Part shown: piece after piece, positions 40,565-53,697 of the stretch
Numbering within the stretch: position 1 is the first letter of the stretch
How the letters are laid out: each line of letters begins with the position of its first letter
From: Eudorina sp. 2006-703-Eu-15
Taxonomy: Eukaryota > Chlorophyta > Chlorophyceae > Chlamydomonadales > Volvocaceae
Reading direction: 5' to 3'
NCBI GenBank assembly: GCA_003117195.1
Contig: BDSI01000121.1
Location: forward strand, 307,696-371,695
Length of the DNA stretch: 64,000 nucleotides
Position numbers and translations under genes: made by a program
The notes under the pieces: model-generated
Told to the model about the DNA's origin: nothing
The model's input: the letters and a program-made list of their open reading frames with translations, nothing else
Database searches by the model: none

Positions 40565-42560
40565 TCACCCACGCGGGGACGCAGGGGGAGAGTCGACGTC
40601 CAGAGGAGCATTCAAGACAACACGCCCATTCACATTGCATAGGAACGGGTGGTGAGAGGGAACGGAACCCCAATGCCGAGGGGCCAGTCCCAGGGCGGCG
40701 AAGGAAGCGAGGCGGGCCCAAAAGTCAGCAGCCACCTCAACCGTGATCGCCGCGAGACGCCCCCCCAGCAGGGGGGTACGCTGGTCCCACACATTGTACA
40801 TGCGTTGGCGGCCGCGCTCCAGGGCCGCCAAGGCCGCCAGGGCCACGACATCCCAGACTGGCGGATGCAAACCCGGTGGGCAGACCACAAGCCACAGGTG
40901 GTGCCGCTGAAGACCCGAACCGAGCCGCCCAATCGACGCCCCCAACGCCAGCCCTAACACCTCCCGCAGCGACTGCGCAACAGGGCAATCCCAGAAAAGG
41001 TGCCGCCGAACCCAGCACGATCCCGATCCCGAGATGGCCGCGCCACAGGGGCAGCAGGCCGCTGCACGGAGGCGCGGTCCGCCTGGCCGCGCCGCGCTGG
41101 CCGAAACAGCGGGGAAGCCCGCGATCCCATGCACCGCCAGCCGCCAGAGGGGCTCCTTGTGGCCGTTTTCCCACCGCAGGCGCCAAAGCCTGCGCAGGGT
41201 GCTGCGGAAGTCGGCCAGGGCGGATGGCGGCACCGGCAACTGCCCATATGCATCCGCAATATAAGCCAGGTACCGGTCCGCCAGGTCCTGCAGGGAAGGG
41301 CCGAGCTGTAAGGCCGTGGCAGTCTTGACTGTGAGGCGCAGCAGTGGTACAGAAGTCCGGCCGGTGGGCGCCACACAAACCCGCGAAGCAGCGCACGCCA
41401 GGCCTCCTGCTCGGTCGGGGCGGCGGCCGCACCCCGGAGGACCTCCCGGGCGGCCGCCACCCAGCTAGCGGGTAGGCGCTGCAGGAGGGCGCCCAAGTCT
41501 TCCAAAACCTGCACGCCCGAGATGTCCAGAGCCGCCCCCAGCTCGCTGTAGCCGAGGACACCGCGGAGGGCACAACGCCGGAGCTCCAGCGTACACCCCC
41601 GGAGAACACGGGGGGAGAGAGGACCACCCCGCTGCCGAGCGGCAGCGAGGCTACCGCGCGCGGCTGCCAGCGAACGCCAGCAGCGGAGCGCGGTGCCGAT
41701 GGTGGTGAGACCCCGCAGGGCGAAGAGGACGGGGAAGTGGGCCTCCAGGCAGCGCCCGTCGGCCGCCCGGAGGGCGGGGTTGCCCCACAGGGGCGCACTG
41801 TAGCACCAGGGGCCCGCCATGGAGTCCGGGTGGAGCAGAGCCGGTGGGCCCAGGGGGGATAGGGCGCTGAGGAGGCGCCGGAAGGCGGGGCTGGCGGCCG
41901 GCGGCTCTACCCCCAGAACCAGGCCGTCACGTGGCGCGAGCAGGCACAGAGGGTGTGCCGCGGGGTGACATCGTCGGAGGAGGCGGAGGACCAGCGCCGG
42001 CCAGGGGGGGTCCGCCGGGAGGAGGCCCGAGGCGCCCAGGACACAGCGCACCGCCGCCATCGCGTGACGAGCCTGAACATGGGCCTGCAGCGGGAGGAGG
42101 CCGAACCCTCCGAGCGCCGGCGGTAGGGCCAGCGTGTCGAGGCTCACGCCCGGGAGCCGCGAGTGGGGATTCACGGCGTGCAGGCTGGGAGATACGGCGC
42201 GGTCGACCACGGCCGCGACAGAGGCTTGCAGACGCTCCACCACCGCGCGGGCCGGGAGGCCCTGGAATTCGAGGTGGTAGAGGGCCTTGCTGAGGGCATA
42301 GCCCGAAGCGGCGGCGGCGCGGCCAAAGGTAGACAGGGGGAGGCGGGCCACGCGTTCCAGGGCGGCGAGGACCCCGGTGAATTCCACAGGCGGCACCATA
42401 GTGTCATTGCGGAAGCAGACCCCCAGGGTCCGGGCCTGTTCCACCGTGCGGGGTTGCATCGGCGCCACTGCCACCGCCGACGGCGCCGCCGCCACGGCAG
42501 GGGCTGGGGCGGCGGTCGGGCCGGGGCTGGCGGCGGCAGCAGGGGCGGCAGGTGACGGCG
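40565..42560 (-). pseudogene. 5'-truncated LINE (L1-like), ORF2 C-terminal part, copy A
   Basis: The minus strand encodes the post-RT portion of a LINE ORF2: Ala/Pro-rich linker, LGVCFRND, VERVARLPLS-type helices, GYALSKALYHLEF, then a C-terminal zinc-finger-like segment with CPCG and WVRRHLFWDC, and a tail with HHLWLVVCPPG and WDVVALAALAALERGRQRMYNVWD. The main frame (42495-40954) breaks near 41350 into the frame 41374-40565. The RT catalytic core is missing, so this is a 5'-truncated copy. The truncation point is near 42610, where sequence like 47231-47285 begins. Confidence 0.8.
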
Positions 42561-42861
42561 GGGCCCCACGGCGGCAGTACGGTACACACGCGCACGTACG
42601 GCGGACGCAAGGCCACCTTTGCCGGAAACCGAAAAACGCGACGGCCCAGCAGGGCGCATCTCCTCCCCCCCCCGGGAGTCCATCAGCAGGAGATCATGTT
42701 GGACGTCCCGAAAGGGTCATCGTGACCGGGTCCTTAGCTCGGCCTGATTAAACTAATTATTGCTTGGATAAACTTGTTGGAGAAGATCAGTATGCTTTTG
42801 CTACTAGTCACGAAACACAATTTTCTGGCCTGGGAACCCACCCGCAGTGAATCACAGCAAC

Positions 42862-43781
42862 TCACGGGCCAGGGGACCCGGGTGGTGAGTCGACGTCCGG
42901 AGGCCGTGAGAGCCCTACACGCCCCGACACTCCACACAGAAAAGGGCGATCTGACGGCACGGAATTCCAGTTCCGCGGGGGCGTACCGAGCGCCACAAAG
43001 GACGCGAGACGGGCCCAAACGTCCGCAGCGACCTCCACATACAGATATCGAAACCAGGCGCGCACGTGAAATAGCCGTGAAGGTGTCCCACACATGGTAC
43101 ATGCGTTGACGGCCGCGCTCAGTGGCCGCCAGGGCCGCCAGCGCCACCACATCCCAGACAACCTGCCGGATACCCGGCGGGGCGATCACGAGCCACAGGT
43201 GGTGGCGGGCAAACACAGCGTCCAGGCCGCCGACAGCAGCCCCCTTCGCAGCCCCGCCCCATCTCTTCACGCAACGACCACGCAACAAAGCAGTCCCAGA
43301 ACAAGTGGCGCCGAACCCAGCACGCGCCACGCCCAGTGATAGGGGCGCCACAGGGGCACACCGTGGCCGCCCGCAAGCTAGCACCCTGCGCCCTCGCGGC
43401 GTGGGCCGCGACCAACGGGAAGCCCGTGATGCCATGCAGAGCGAGGCGCCAGAGCGGTGCCTTGTGGTAGTTCTCCCCGCGTAGCTTCCACAGCCGCCGT
43501 AGGGCAGCCCGGAAATCAGCCAGGGCAGACGGTGGGGCCGGTAAGGGGCCGTACGCATCCACGACGTAGGCCTGGTGCCCGGCCGCGAGTTCGTGTAGGG
43601 ACGGCCCGAGTTGGAGGGTGGTCGCCGTCTTCACAGTGAGAGTCAGCAGCCGTACGGGCGCAGCATTAGAGTGTGTTTTGGCGGTAGATCGGTGTGCGAT
43701 GCAATAATTGCACCTGCGCCTGCTGAATTCCAGGCCTTTTTGGTAGTCTGGAAAATAGTTGGCAGTGCAAATTTCCGGCAC
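42862..43781 (-). pseudogene. 5'-truncated LINE, ORF2 C-terminal part, copy B
   Basis: A second, shorter relative of copy A in the same orientation: CPCGAPITG, WVRRHLFWDC, HHLWLVIAPPG, VVWDVVALAALAATERGRQRMYHVWD, and the tail VEVAADVWARLASFVAL ending near 42862. It spans three frames because of indels. It differs from copy A at many residues, so it is a different subfamily rather than a tandem duplicate. Confidence 0.75.
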
Positions 43782-45000
43782 TCCACAGCGTCAAATAAAT
43801 GAAATCTCGCAGGTTCCCGGAAATAGGGAAAATCCGCGTTTTTGCCAGTAAATATTCCTTTATATTTAAGATAGCAACACTGGACAGGCGTATACATTTT
43901 ACACTCGGGTAGGTCCTACAGATACAGATACTGCCTGTGCTCTGTATGTTCCCTCCAATGCTGTGCTACACTGATAGGAGGAGTTTTTCTGTAATACAAT
44001 CCGTCCGTTGTGTGCTGCTGTCTGCAGTAAGGAAACGGCCTCAGAAGTGGGCTCGGTGCGCGCACCGAACAAGTAGGGGGTCGGCTTCCTTGAAGGGCGG
44101 GGCCCCCTACAATCCGTACAGGTCGCTTGCTTTACTACGAAAACTCTATTACCGCGCAAGAGTGTGAGAGATTGAAAGGGTGCCATTGAGGGTGTCGTTG
44201 ATGTTGAAGGTGGATCGGCGTGTATAGATTCAGCAAGCTCAAGCAGGTAGGTAGCCCCGAAACCAACCTGCAGTACACGGCGGTCATGGCATCTGCATTA
44301 TCACTATCGTAACGCTAGTCGCCTCTGCACTACCACATCCGTCTGTCAAGCAGATGATCACAAATCAAGCTTGAAGCATTCTGGCCGTGAAACTGTCGTT
44401 GTTTGGTCCGTCGGCAAGCTTGCAACCCTTCTGCTGCACGCGTGCAGCAGACGTGGACCTCTAAAGTTTGCTACAATAGTTACATAGCAATGTAAAGCAA
44501 AAGCAGGGTGCAAAAAAGTCGCGGTGAGAGCCGGACTTCGGGCCATCGAAACTGGAGAACTCCTTGGTACTCGGTATGCTATCCCTTTGCATCTTGAAAC
44601 TTTGATTCAATACATAATGTTGAATTGTATTCATCTGCAAAACAGAAAGACAAATCTTGGTGTTGGTGGCATCTTGATGTTCAAACATCAGAATACTATG
44701 GAAGTTCAATTTAGCACGCGCCACCTGCCCCTAATCCAAGTATTCATCACGCGGCACCTGTTGCAACAAACATGAGCGCGAGAGGCGTTGGGTGAATGTT
44801 GACTCGGGTCCATGGAGACCGCGGAGCTTTACTTTGACCGTTTGTGCGCAAAGAATTTTTTTCAGCCAAACCAAAGTTACCTTGCAATAGAGGACAATTA
44901 ATATGACAAACACAGCGAATTAGTTTAGCGGATAATGAACGTTTTGCCGTTACCGGACGGACCACGGACACACGGACACACGGACATGGGCAATCCTAGG
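43782..45000. other. Non-coding stretch
   Basis: No gene recognised. One arm of the hairpin repeat (gggctcggtgcgcgcacc) is present alone at 44049-44066, and a 'gggcggggcccc' arm near 44096. Confidence 0.5.
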
Positions 45001-45045
45001 GGGCGGGGCCCCCCGAACGCGCTTCGCGCTGGGGCCCCGCCCAAA
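45001..45045. repeat. GC-rich inverted repeat
   Basis: gggcggggcccc and its reverse complement enclose a second small hairpin, gcgcttcgcgc. Confidence 0.8.
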
Positions 45046-45060
45046 AATGACGCGGTTTCT

Positions 45061-45100
45061 GGGCTCGGTGCGCGCACCGATCCGTGCGCGCACCGAGCCC
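45061..45100. repeat. Hairpin repeat, copy 1
   Basis: 17-bp arms (gggctcggtgcgcgcac and its reverse complement) around a 6-nt loop cgatcc. Confidence 0.9.
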
Positions 45101-45231
45101 AGTTTCACGGATCTGCCTCATGTCCGCACTTGTCTCGATGATTCATAGAATTGTTATTTGCATTAATAATGTACGATCAGGATCCTCCCGGCAGATGTTG
45201 CTGGGAGGGAAACGACCGCTGGGCAAAGTAC

Positions 45232-45269
45232 GGCTCGGTGCGCGCACCGATCCGTGCGCGCACCGAGCC
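45232..45269. repeat. Hairpin repeat, copy 2
   Basis: 16-bp arms (ggctcggtgcgcgcac) with the same 6-nt loop cgatcc as copy 1, 170 bp away, in unrelated flanks. Confidence 0.9.
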
Positions 45270-47982
45270 TGTCAGAAATTCCAACAGAGACGACTGCATC
45301 CATTGTATCCGAATATACGTAGGACAGCACTGTTCGTGATTTACTCCAGCAAAATACGTAAGTACCAGCTGATGGACAATGTTTTCTTCTCTCCACAACC
45401 GCTAAGCAAGCATGCGTGAATCAGTTTACTAAATTTCTAAAAATAATCAATAAACCTATACTACTTAAAAGGACGCATATGTCGGTTCACGCTCAGCTCA
45501 TGTCGACCTGAACGAGAACGTTTCCTTACTTGGACGGGTCTGGAATGCCTTAACGCCTGTGAATGTTGTGCACTATAACAGCGATAGTCATTAAATAGGA
45601 GTTTCCTGGCTGGACGTATGGAGAGAGAAGACTGCGTTGACTACTTTCGTTCCAGTTTGCTCCAACGCAACAGCCCGGTCTCTTCAAATCTTTTTATTCA
45701 AGGCAGTGCTGAAAATTGGATCTCATTACACAGATTGTTGCAAAAGGGAGTTTCGAACAGCCAACATGTCCAGCATCGAACAGTAGCTCAGCCCGGGCAG
45801 TGGAAGGGCAACTATCAAAACACTGATGACCATTGATCTTGGGGCACATCGCACGTCCCAGCCTGTTCCCATGCCCCCCCGCTGGGATGCAACTTAGCCC
45901 CAGGACGGCCCGCCGCCGAGCCGCATAGCCACACCCGCCATCCCAGGGCTGTGTTATGACTATGCGGACCACTGGGACGTGTCAGAACGGAAGTCCGATC
46001 AGACACGGCGATGGGGCGGGCCTCGGGGCACATCGCACGTCCCAGCCTGTTCCCATGCCCCCGCCCCCAATCCAGTCTACGCCCCGCCCTGTCCCCTTGC
46101 TTGCGCGGATCGCCATTCGGACACGGACCAGGGATGTAAAATTTTTCTTCATGTCTGCGGTCGCGCCGGGACAGGCTCTGACGCATGGCAAACGGCCCAG
46201 TGGGCCTGGTCCTCTTAGCGTACCAACAAGGGGCTGTCGATTGTCATGGATATGGTTTGCGAACCAAACAGTCGGGACATCGGTGGGAGAGGCCGGGCGT
46301 TGCGTTTTTTTTCCGCTCGTGCCTGAAGCTACCCTGACGCGACGCGACATCGCCTTTGTTTTGCCCTCTCGATCGCATACTTTCCCAAATGAGCTTAGGA
46401 CTTGCTCGTTTGCATGCTTTTGCGGCAGGTGGAAAGGAACCAGTCAACTGAGACTTCTCCAACTTGTACTTCTTACTGGAACAGGATTGGTTGGATTCTG
46501 GTGCAGTACTTCATGTATGCTGTGTGGGTGTGAGAGAGTGTGAGCTATTCCATTGGGTACAGGGTCACTCGTCGGCGTCAGGACAGGGTCTGAGCAAGCG
46601 AGGGAAGGGGCGGGGGTGGATGGTGTGTGGGATGTGGGGTGAGACAAGATGGATAGCACCACCCCCCACTTCAAGCCCGTTCGGCACTACGGCCGCCTCC
46701 TCCCCGACCCCACCATCCTAGACGATGGCACAGGGGGGGAGCGGGTTCATGGAGACGGGGTGACGGCTAACGGGTGCGGGACACACAGTACACACAGAGA
46801 GTAGTGTGACAATAATATGTTCAATGGCAAACTAGAGAAACTCCTGGCAAGTGGGAAGGAAGGTCAATAATGCGAGCCTGGGACAACTGAGTAAACTGAG
46901 TGAGATAGTCCAGTCTATCTACCAGCAGGCTGTTGTGCTGCAGTTGAATAGGCTATTACATACATTGTCCGCGATTTGCAGGTGTTTTGGCACAGAATAC
47001 TTCAAGAAAGATATGCAGGAAAAGTTATGGTGTGCGACTCCAGTCGGTGCCCAAGTGCCGTTGAGACCATGTGCTGTCTGGCTCCAAGGGCCGTGAGGCC
47101 AGGGCGGCCAGCCCACCACTCGCCAGACACCTGTAGCCATAACTGATCCTAACTGACTGCACTGATTACGTAACCGCGTGATCCGACACAATCTGCACCG
47201 CTCTGCGACACGCATGCGCACAGACCCAGGGTCACCTGCTGCCTTTGCCGGAAACCCAAAAACGCGACGGCCCAGGGCGGGTGCATAGCGATCGATCGCG
47301 ATATCGAGGGACAGCAAATCAGCCCCTAACCGCAGCCAGAAGGTTCGCTGTGGACTAGTTCAGGAAGGAAAGGCAATTCAGGCAACCAGTTGCGGCAAAC
47401 ATCTGTACACGAGACAACCAGAGGCGCCCAGGGGCAACGAGGCAACCAACCAACCACTGCGTACATAGCTTTGGCTGATGACAGCGTGACCAGGGCACAG
47501 GCACCTGCACAGAGACATACCGCCGAGCTTCATCGGGCTTCATAACGCCCACGATTGAATAAGCACGCAAACAACTTGATACGACAATTAATTACAATAA
47601 TAAGAAGGCGCAAGGAGGATAATCACGGATAATCCCGGAAACAAAACTCGGCGAAAACCAAACGCCAGAGGCATGTACTTCGGCACAAGGGCTTACGAGC
47701 AAACCCTCAAAAGATAAATACGTTTGCTGCGATAAAACACGGAGCGACGTCGGGCGCATTCGCGCCGCGCTAGCTGGATTGGATTCATGATGTAAATCAG
47801 CGCCGCGGGCGGTTACGTTTGCATTGGTTCGCGGGACGTGCGTGCGCGTCACACACAGACACAGACACACAGCAGGCGTACATACAGCCCGGACTACTTT
47901 TTGCGGCGACACGGCGCACGCGCTTCCGTGCGTGTGACGTCGACGGATTTCCCGCCGATCCAGGACGGACTCAGGTGAAGGC
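45270..47982. other. Non-coding stretch left of element 2
   Basis: A roughly 39-bp sequence starting ggggcacatcgcacgtccc occurs twice, at 45841 and 46025. No convincing gene; short frames on both strands match no family. Confidence 0.5.
47101..47285. repeat. Dispersed composite repeat
   Basis: 47101-47216 resembles 39366-39475 (cgccagacacctg, ccataactgatcctaact, gatccgacacaat). 47231-47285 resembles 42609-42660 (tttgccggaaacc, aaaaacgcgacggcccag). Confidence 0.7.
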
Positions 47983-48364
47983 TGTAAGCTTTGCACACCC
48001 ACAGATAGATAGGAATTACATAAGTAATTCCGACGAAGTAAATAATATTGCTTCGAACGTAACGCAGTCTAGCGGAGCTGCGTAACGACCAATCTAAATG
48101 TGGATTCTGGACGACATATCGTATTGCCGTTCAGGCCGCCTGCGGCGGCGCTGCTCAAAGGATTCTCTTTGTTTCTTCGTCGGTGTCTCTGGACACCCCC
48201 GTCTCTGGACACCCCCGTCTCTGGACACCTCCATTCTGGATATAGATGTATCTCGTAATGCCTTACGTCGCGCGTTGCATGCGAACCACCTTCGTGGCCA
48301 TAACTAAGTTACCTCACGACCCTCCTAAGTAATTCTAGACTACCTCTTACGGTTAGGTCTTACA
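47983..48364 (+). repeat. 5' LTR of element 2
   Basis: 382 bp, TGTAAG...CTTACA. 16 bp longer than element 1's LTRs because the 'gtctctggacaccccc' unit occurs three times instead of two. Confidence 0.93.
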
Positions 48365-50634
48365 AGTGGTATCGAGCTCAGGTTCAGGTAAACTTGGTTC
48401 GGCCGCGAGGCTTCGGCATCGCGACCTTTTCGGCCTAAGCTACGGCTTCTGGCCCGGCTTTAAGCCTTTTCAATTAAGTCGTGCTTGTCATTGACAATGC
48501 ACGCACGCGAGCCAAGCAAGTCTTCGGACTTTGCTTTTTCGGATGTCGGCCGCGCCGACTTTCCTTAACGGCTCTGCGCGGTTCGGGCTCATCCTGATTA
48601 TACAGGACATTCATTGCTTTGCCTTGCTAACTCAAGTGAATGCTTGGGTGAAGCATTGCTATGCAATGTAACGTGCTGCGGCACACCGCCCAACCGCAGA
48701 CCATAGTTTTCAATAGTCTCTCTTTGAGAAACATTGATAACTTTCTTTGGTCTTTTCCTGTCGGCAAATTGCCTTGCGAACCTTGCGGGTCTACGGACCT
48801 GGCGTTTGGAGTCGGTACGCCGACTGTCATTCACGTTCCGCTTGGCTTGAGACTCGTTCTTTCAAAGAACAATATGTCTCGGTCGATTTTGCTCTATGGC
48901 TGTAAGTTACGACTTTCTTGCGAAATCGCGACAAGGTTGCCGACCGACCTCAGCTTTCCCAGAAATTAATTTCTGCGATTCAAAGCTATTGGTCTGTATT
49001 ATGATGTCAGCGAGACCATGTGGACACACCTGGTCTGTGGACCTTGTGCTTTTGCTCGGACACTCTGCTGGTTAAATCCAGCCTCCTTGCAATGCCACAC
49101 CTCCGAAATCAATCACATCTCATGGGCTAAAAGGATTTTATCCGTCATTTGCCCCTGTCATGGCTGTGCTCAAGCCAGACATTGCTGCCCGGATGCCGCA
49201 TTGGCTGTATAAGGAAGGATGCTTGTGCATACTTGGTTAATTCAACCAAGCACTGCTAGCAAACATCCGTCCCTGGCTGTTCTAAGCTGGCTGCGGACCA
49301 AAAAGCTAGATCCCACCGACTTTCCAGCACCCATCATTCCACGCACCTACCTGCTGGAATCACTAATGCTGGCACAGTTGCTTTGTTCCTTTTGGACATA
49401 CAACTGCACTGGTGTTGATCTGTGTCCTATGGAAACATAAGACACTTGGCTGGTCTGCTTCTGATTTACTTGCTGGTTGGTATCATGTTGTGTTTGGCAG
49501 ACCCACGGGTCTGGCTCTATTGCTACCCTGGCTCTCCCACTCACTCCCAGCAGGAATGCCAGCTTATCAGTGGCCTTTACACATATGTGTATGACCACAG
49601 TGTCATCTGCTTCACTATACACAGACCTCTGCCGGACATGGAGGCTTTTATCCTCTGCTACTACAAGCAGACTGCTGCAAGTTCAGCAGTTTGTCTTGGC
49701 AGAGTATACCAGCATCCAGTCAAGTAAGCTAGCAGGCTGGCAGATGGCCTCTGTATATGCGAACTAACCATGCAAAACTTTGCATGGCCTGCACATGCCT
49801 CTGACATGGCAAGGCTGTGCAGACAAGCAGACGACCCAAATTTGGGTCTGTTTAAACAGACCCAGCCGATGCATGCAATGCTGCAACAGATTTACTCTGA
49901 TTCAGCAGCAACTGCTGCACTAACATGTACTATATGGTACTAACCCCATCCTTGGTGGGCATTACAAACACACATATAGTACAATGTTATGAGCAAGTTA
50001 CTGTGTATCGAACACAGCTCTTGCTTGTGATTGTTGGTGCTCATGGCATCCTGCCAGGCGGGTAGCCTCCTATGTGCTTTCTGCTGCACAGCAGATAGGC
50101 ACACAGTGCTTGGTCACTACTTGGTCTATGCATCAGCTCCACTCCAACTTGTCTCTGCCTTTCAACCTTAAAAAGCAGACACAAAGCTCGCTGACTGCTA
50201 CTGCACTAGCTAAGTAGTGGCACTCTGCTGAGCAGGTGGACCTGATACCCTGGTGGTACCTGTTGCAATGACAGCTGTGGCTCTGCACTTAACAAGCCAC
50301 CTCACTGGAGACTGGATATCTGATCTTGTGACTGGAGACCCAAACCCAGAAACCAGAAACCCTGATGGACCAGGCACTGGGACCACCCTCTATGGGTTGG
50401 ATACCAAATACTGGATACTGTCAGAGGATGGATACTGGATATTGGGGACTGAAACTTGATCAGAAGACCAGATACCAGATACTGGCTTGAACATGTGCAG
50501 TACATGGAAATCATGACACCACCTATTACCAGGTCTGACCTGTAGTGATCTGACGGGTCGACCGAGGGTGTGGCTCTTGCCAAGCCATCAGAGCATGCCG
50601 TTGCAATGCTAGGAGCCTGCTGTGCGCTCCACCT
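48365..50634 (+). other. 5' internal region of element 2
   Basis: Colinear with 8006-10284 (reverse orientation). It lacks any recognisable gag and ends in the same 'ccagtat' simple repeat before pol. Confidence 0.6.
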
Positions 50635-53600
50635 TTGCAGTCGCGGCCAATTGTGGCTGCTGTGGTGCCTGCTAGGCCTCCCACTCAGCCCGTTGTCGGG
50701 TCTAGCCCTTTTGAGGTTGGTTTAGGGGATTCAAGTCCCATAGCATCCGACTACAGTACGGATGGGGATGATGTCCTCCAGGTGCATGGTGAGCCTGTTG
50801 CCAACCCTGGTGCAGTTGATGTTGTTACAGCAGCAGCTGCACGTTTGGGCATCGACGCTGCCCCAGTTGCAGTGTCTCATTCTGCATCCTATGCACTCTG
50901 TGCACCAGACCGCATGGTTGATCAGGCGATCTTTGTACGGTTGCAGACACACCTTGGCGTCTCTTTCTCATGAGATGCCGCGTGTAACCCGACTGGTACG
51001 AATGCTCTGTGTCCCCGTCACACAACTCCCGGCACGTTCCTCTCAGAAAACGTCGCTGGTGAAGCCCTCTGGTGCTGCACGTCTCCACAAACAGTGAGAG
51101 CATTCCAGCAGCACTATTCGCGTTCAAAGCGGCAGGACCCACATCACACGTGCACTCTGTTCATGGTTCCTTGATTCCCGCACTTGACGCAATACTTCCA
51201 GCAACTGCAATATCAGCTTGTGGAAGAGCTACCATCGGGCACTCAGCTCCTTGTGTCCGCTAATGGAAAAGCAAAGGGTGGGCGGTTGCCGATGCCACCA
51301 TTGCCTTACCCTGTTCAGCTGTGGTACGACCCACCAGCTGTGGTCGCTGAGCTCTCAGCTACACACAACAGCGACTCAAACACTATGCTGTTTGACTGCA
51401 AAGCGGCCGGCAAGCCCGCAGTCTTTCTAGCTGATAGCGGCGCCTGCACCCATGGCACAGCAGACGGCTTTGTGTCCAAGGAGTTCTTGTCCTCCACGGG
51501 ACTCGCACCAAAACCGTCAAATACCACCACTGTACATTTGGCAGATGGCACACCCAGTGTCCTGCTTGGTGAAGTAAACCTGCCAATCACCATAGGCAGA
51601 TTCCGTGACACCGTCCGTGTCCTCATCATGAAGGAAGGCATCGGATCATCCGATATCATCCTTGGCAGTGTAGGCAGTGATTGGTTGAAACGTCGCAAGG
51701 CTCGCCTATGTTACGACACACATGAGCTCATCCTGAAAAAGGGTGGCAATACTGTTGTGTTGCGGCCTCGTCACCAGGGGAATCTTTCGGAGCCTGCCCG
51801 ACTAATGAACTTGGTCGTGGCTACCCTCGTGACAGCGACGTCCGTGGACTTGATGACGGCTAAACAAGCCGCACAAGTCCATCCAGCGTGGTGCAGACGC
51901 ATTTTTGATGTTGGTACGGCCGGAGACGCCAGGCGGCTATGGGGGCCCAGTGTCACCCACTATCCAGCATCCGGTGCGCAAGGAGTCAGCCACCTCTGAC
52001 AAGAGGTCACCTACTCCTTTGGTGCAGCCAAAACAAAAGCTTCGTGCTTCAGCTGTTGGTCAATCACCCGCCCTAGGTGCAGTGCACGACGATCTGACCG
52101 TCGCTGCTACTTCCACCCCGGCAGGTAATCCCGACAACTTACAGGATCAACTTCAGACCCTCCTTGACGAATACAAGGATGTCTTTGCTGAAGTCACTGG
52201 CATTAGGCAGCAGGATGAGGGCATAGAGCACACTATCCCACTCATCCTGGGCGCCCAGCCTCCGGCTCGGCGTGCCTATCGGCTGTCCCCTGAAGAGAAG
52301 GCTGAGTGCAAGCATCAGATTGCTGACCTGCTGCAGAAGGGCTTCATCATCGAGCCCTCCACCTCACCCTTCGGTGCACCAGTTATCTTTGTACGGAAAA
52401 AAGATCCGGATTCACCTACTGGATTCAAACTCCGTATGGTTCTCGACTACCGGGAACTCAATAAGATAACAGTGAAGCGTCGTTACCCGATGCCGAACAT
52501 CCAAGAGCTGTTCGATCAGCTTGCCGGTGCACAAATCTTGAGCACGATTGATCTTCAATCGGGTTATCACCAGCTCAGGATTAGTAAGGAGGACATACCC
52601 AAAACTGCCTTTATCACACCTGAAGGACAGTTCGCCTTCAAGGTGCTGTGTTTTGGTCTCACCAACGCACCTGCCACTTTCCAAGCGAAGATGAACCAAC
52701 TCTTCTGTAGCCACCTTGGAAAGTTCGTCCTGGTATACCTGGATGACTTGCTCGTGTTCTCACGAACGCCGGAGGAACACCTTACCCACTTGAAAACGGT
52801 GTTAAACATCCTCCGTGAGCAAGGGCTTAAGGCTAAGCTCTCCAAGTGCGCCTTCAACCAACCAGAGTTGAAGTTTTTGGGCCATGTAGTTGGCAGGCAT
52901 GGGCTGAAGGTTGACGAGGATAAGATAAAGGTCATTCGTGACTGGTCTCCTCCAACAAACCTCAAGCAGCTTCGAAGCTTCTTGGGCCTTGCCAACTTCT
53001 TCAGACGTTTTGTCCAAGGGTACTCTTCCCTTGTGGCCCCCTTGACGGTTCTCACGAGCGAGAAGCATGCTTGGAAGTGGTGTGACGATTGCCAAGCAGC
53101 TTTCGAGGGTGTCAAACATGCACTTACACATGCCCCCGTGTTGGCTCTGCCCGACCTTAACAAACCCTTTGAGGTTTGGTCGGATGCTTCTATATTTGGA
53201 ACGGGTGCCGTCCTGTTACAGGATGACCGTGCAATTGCGTACCTGTCTCACCGGTTTTCTCCGGCTGAGCGCAATTACACCACCACCGACCAGGAAGTGT
53301 TGGGTGTCATTCACACGTTACAGCAATGGCGCTGCTATCTCGAGGGCGCGCCAGATGTAACAGTTGTGACTGACCACCAGCCCCTCACTTACCTGGACTC
53401 TCTGAAAGCTAACGGTTTGCTCTCTCGCCGTCAAGCTCGGTGGATCTCGTTCCTACAGGACCAACAAGTAAAATGGTCCTACAGGCCAGGCAGAATCAAC
53501 GTGGCTGACCCTCTTAGCCGAATTTACGAACAGGCAGAGGGCGATCCTCAAATGGTTTCGCCCCGAGCTGATCGTCAGCCATGGGCGGCAGCACTTACAC

Positions 53601-53697
53601 GATCTACGATCACCACCGATATTCGGAAGCGTATCATTGCTGGTTATCGTTATGATCCCTGGTTCAGGGAGAAGATCAATACAACGCACTTGCAGCG
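50635..53697 (+). pseudogene. Decayed chromovirus pol (element 2)
   Basis: Homologous to element 1 pol from its N-terminus to the RNase H/integrase junction. Inactivating changes: a TTA-to-TGA nonsense change at 50971-50973 inside the methyltransferase-like domain, a further stop near 51171, a frameshift between about 51850 and 51905 (upstream of the next frame's pol), and loss of everything after 53697. A 9-nt duplication gives GSVGSDWLK in place of GSDWLK. The protease DSGACTH, RT YLDDLLVFS and RNase H SDAS are still legible. RT keeps TIDLQSGYH, the residue missing in element 1. Confidence 0.92.

Larger units (their letters stand above)
47983..53697 (+). mobile_element. Truncated Ty3/gypsy chromovirus (element 2)
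   Basis: Same family as element 1 but on the plus strand. It has a 5' LTR, the TGGTATCGAGC primer site (48367-48377), the same gag-less 5' region (48365-50634) and a decayed pol. It ends abruptly at the start of integrase, where the LTR of element 3 begins (53698). The expected remainder of integrase, chromodomain and 3' LTR is not present to the right. Confidence 0.93.
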
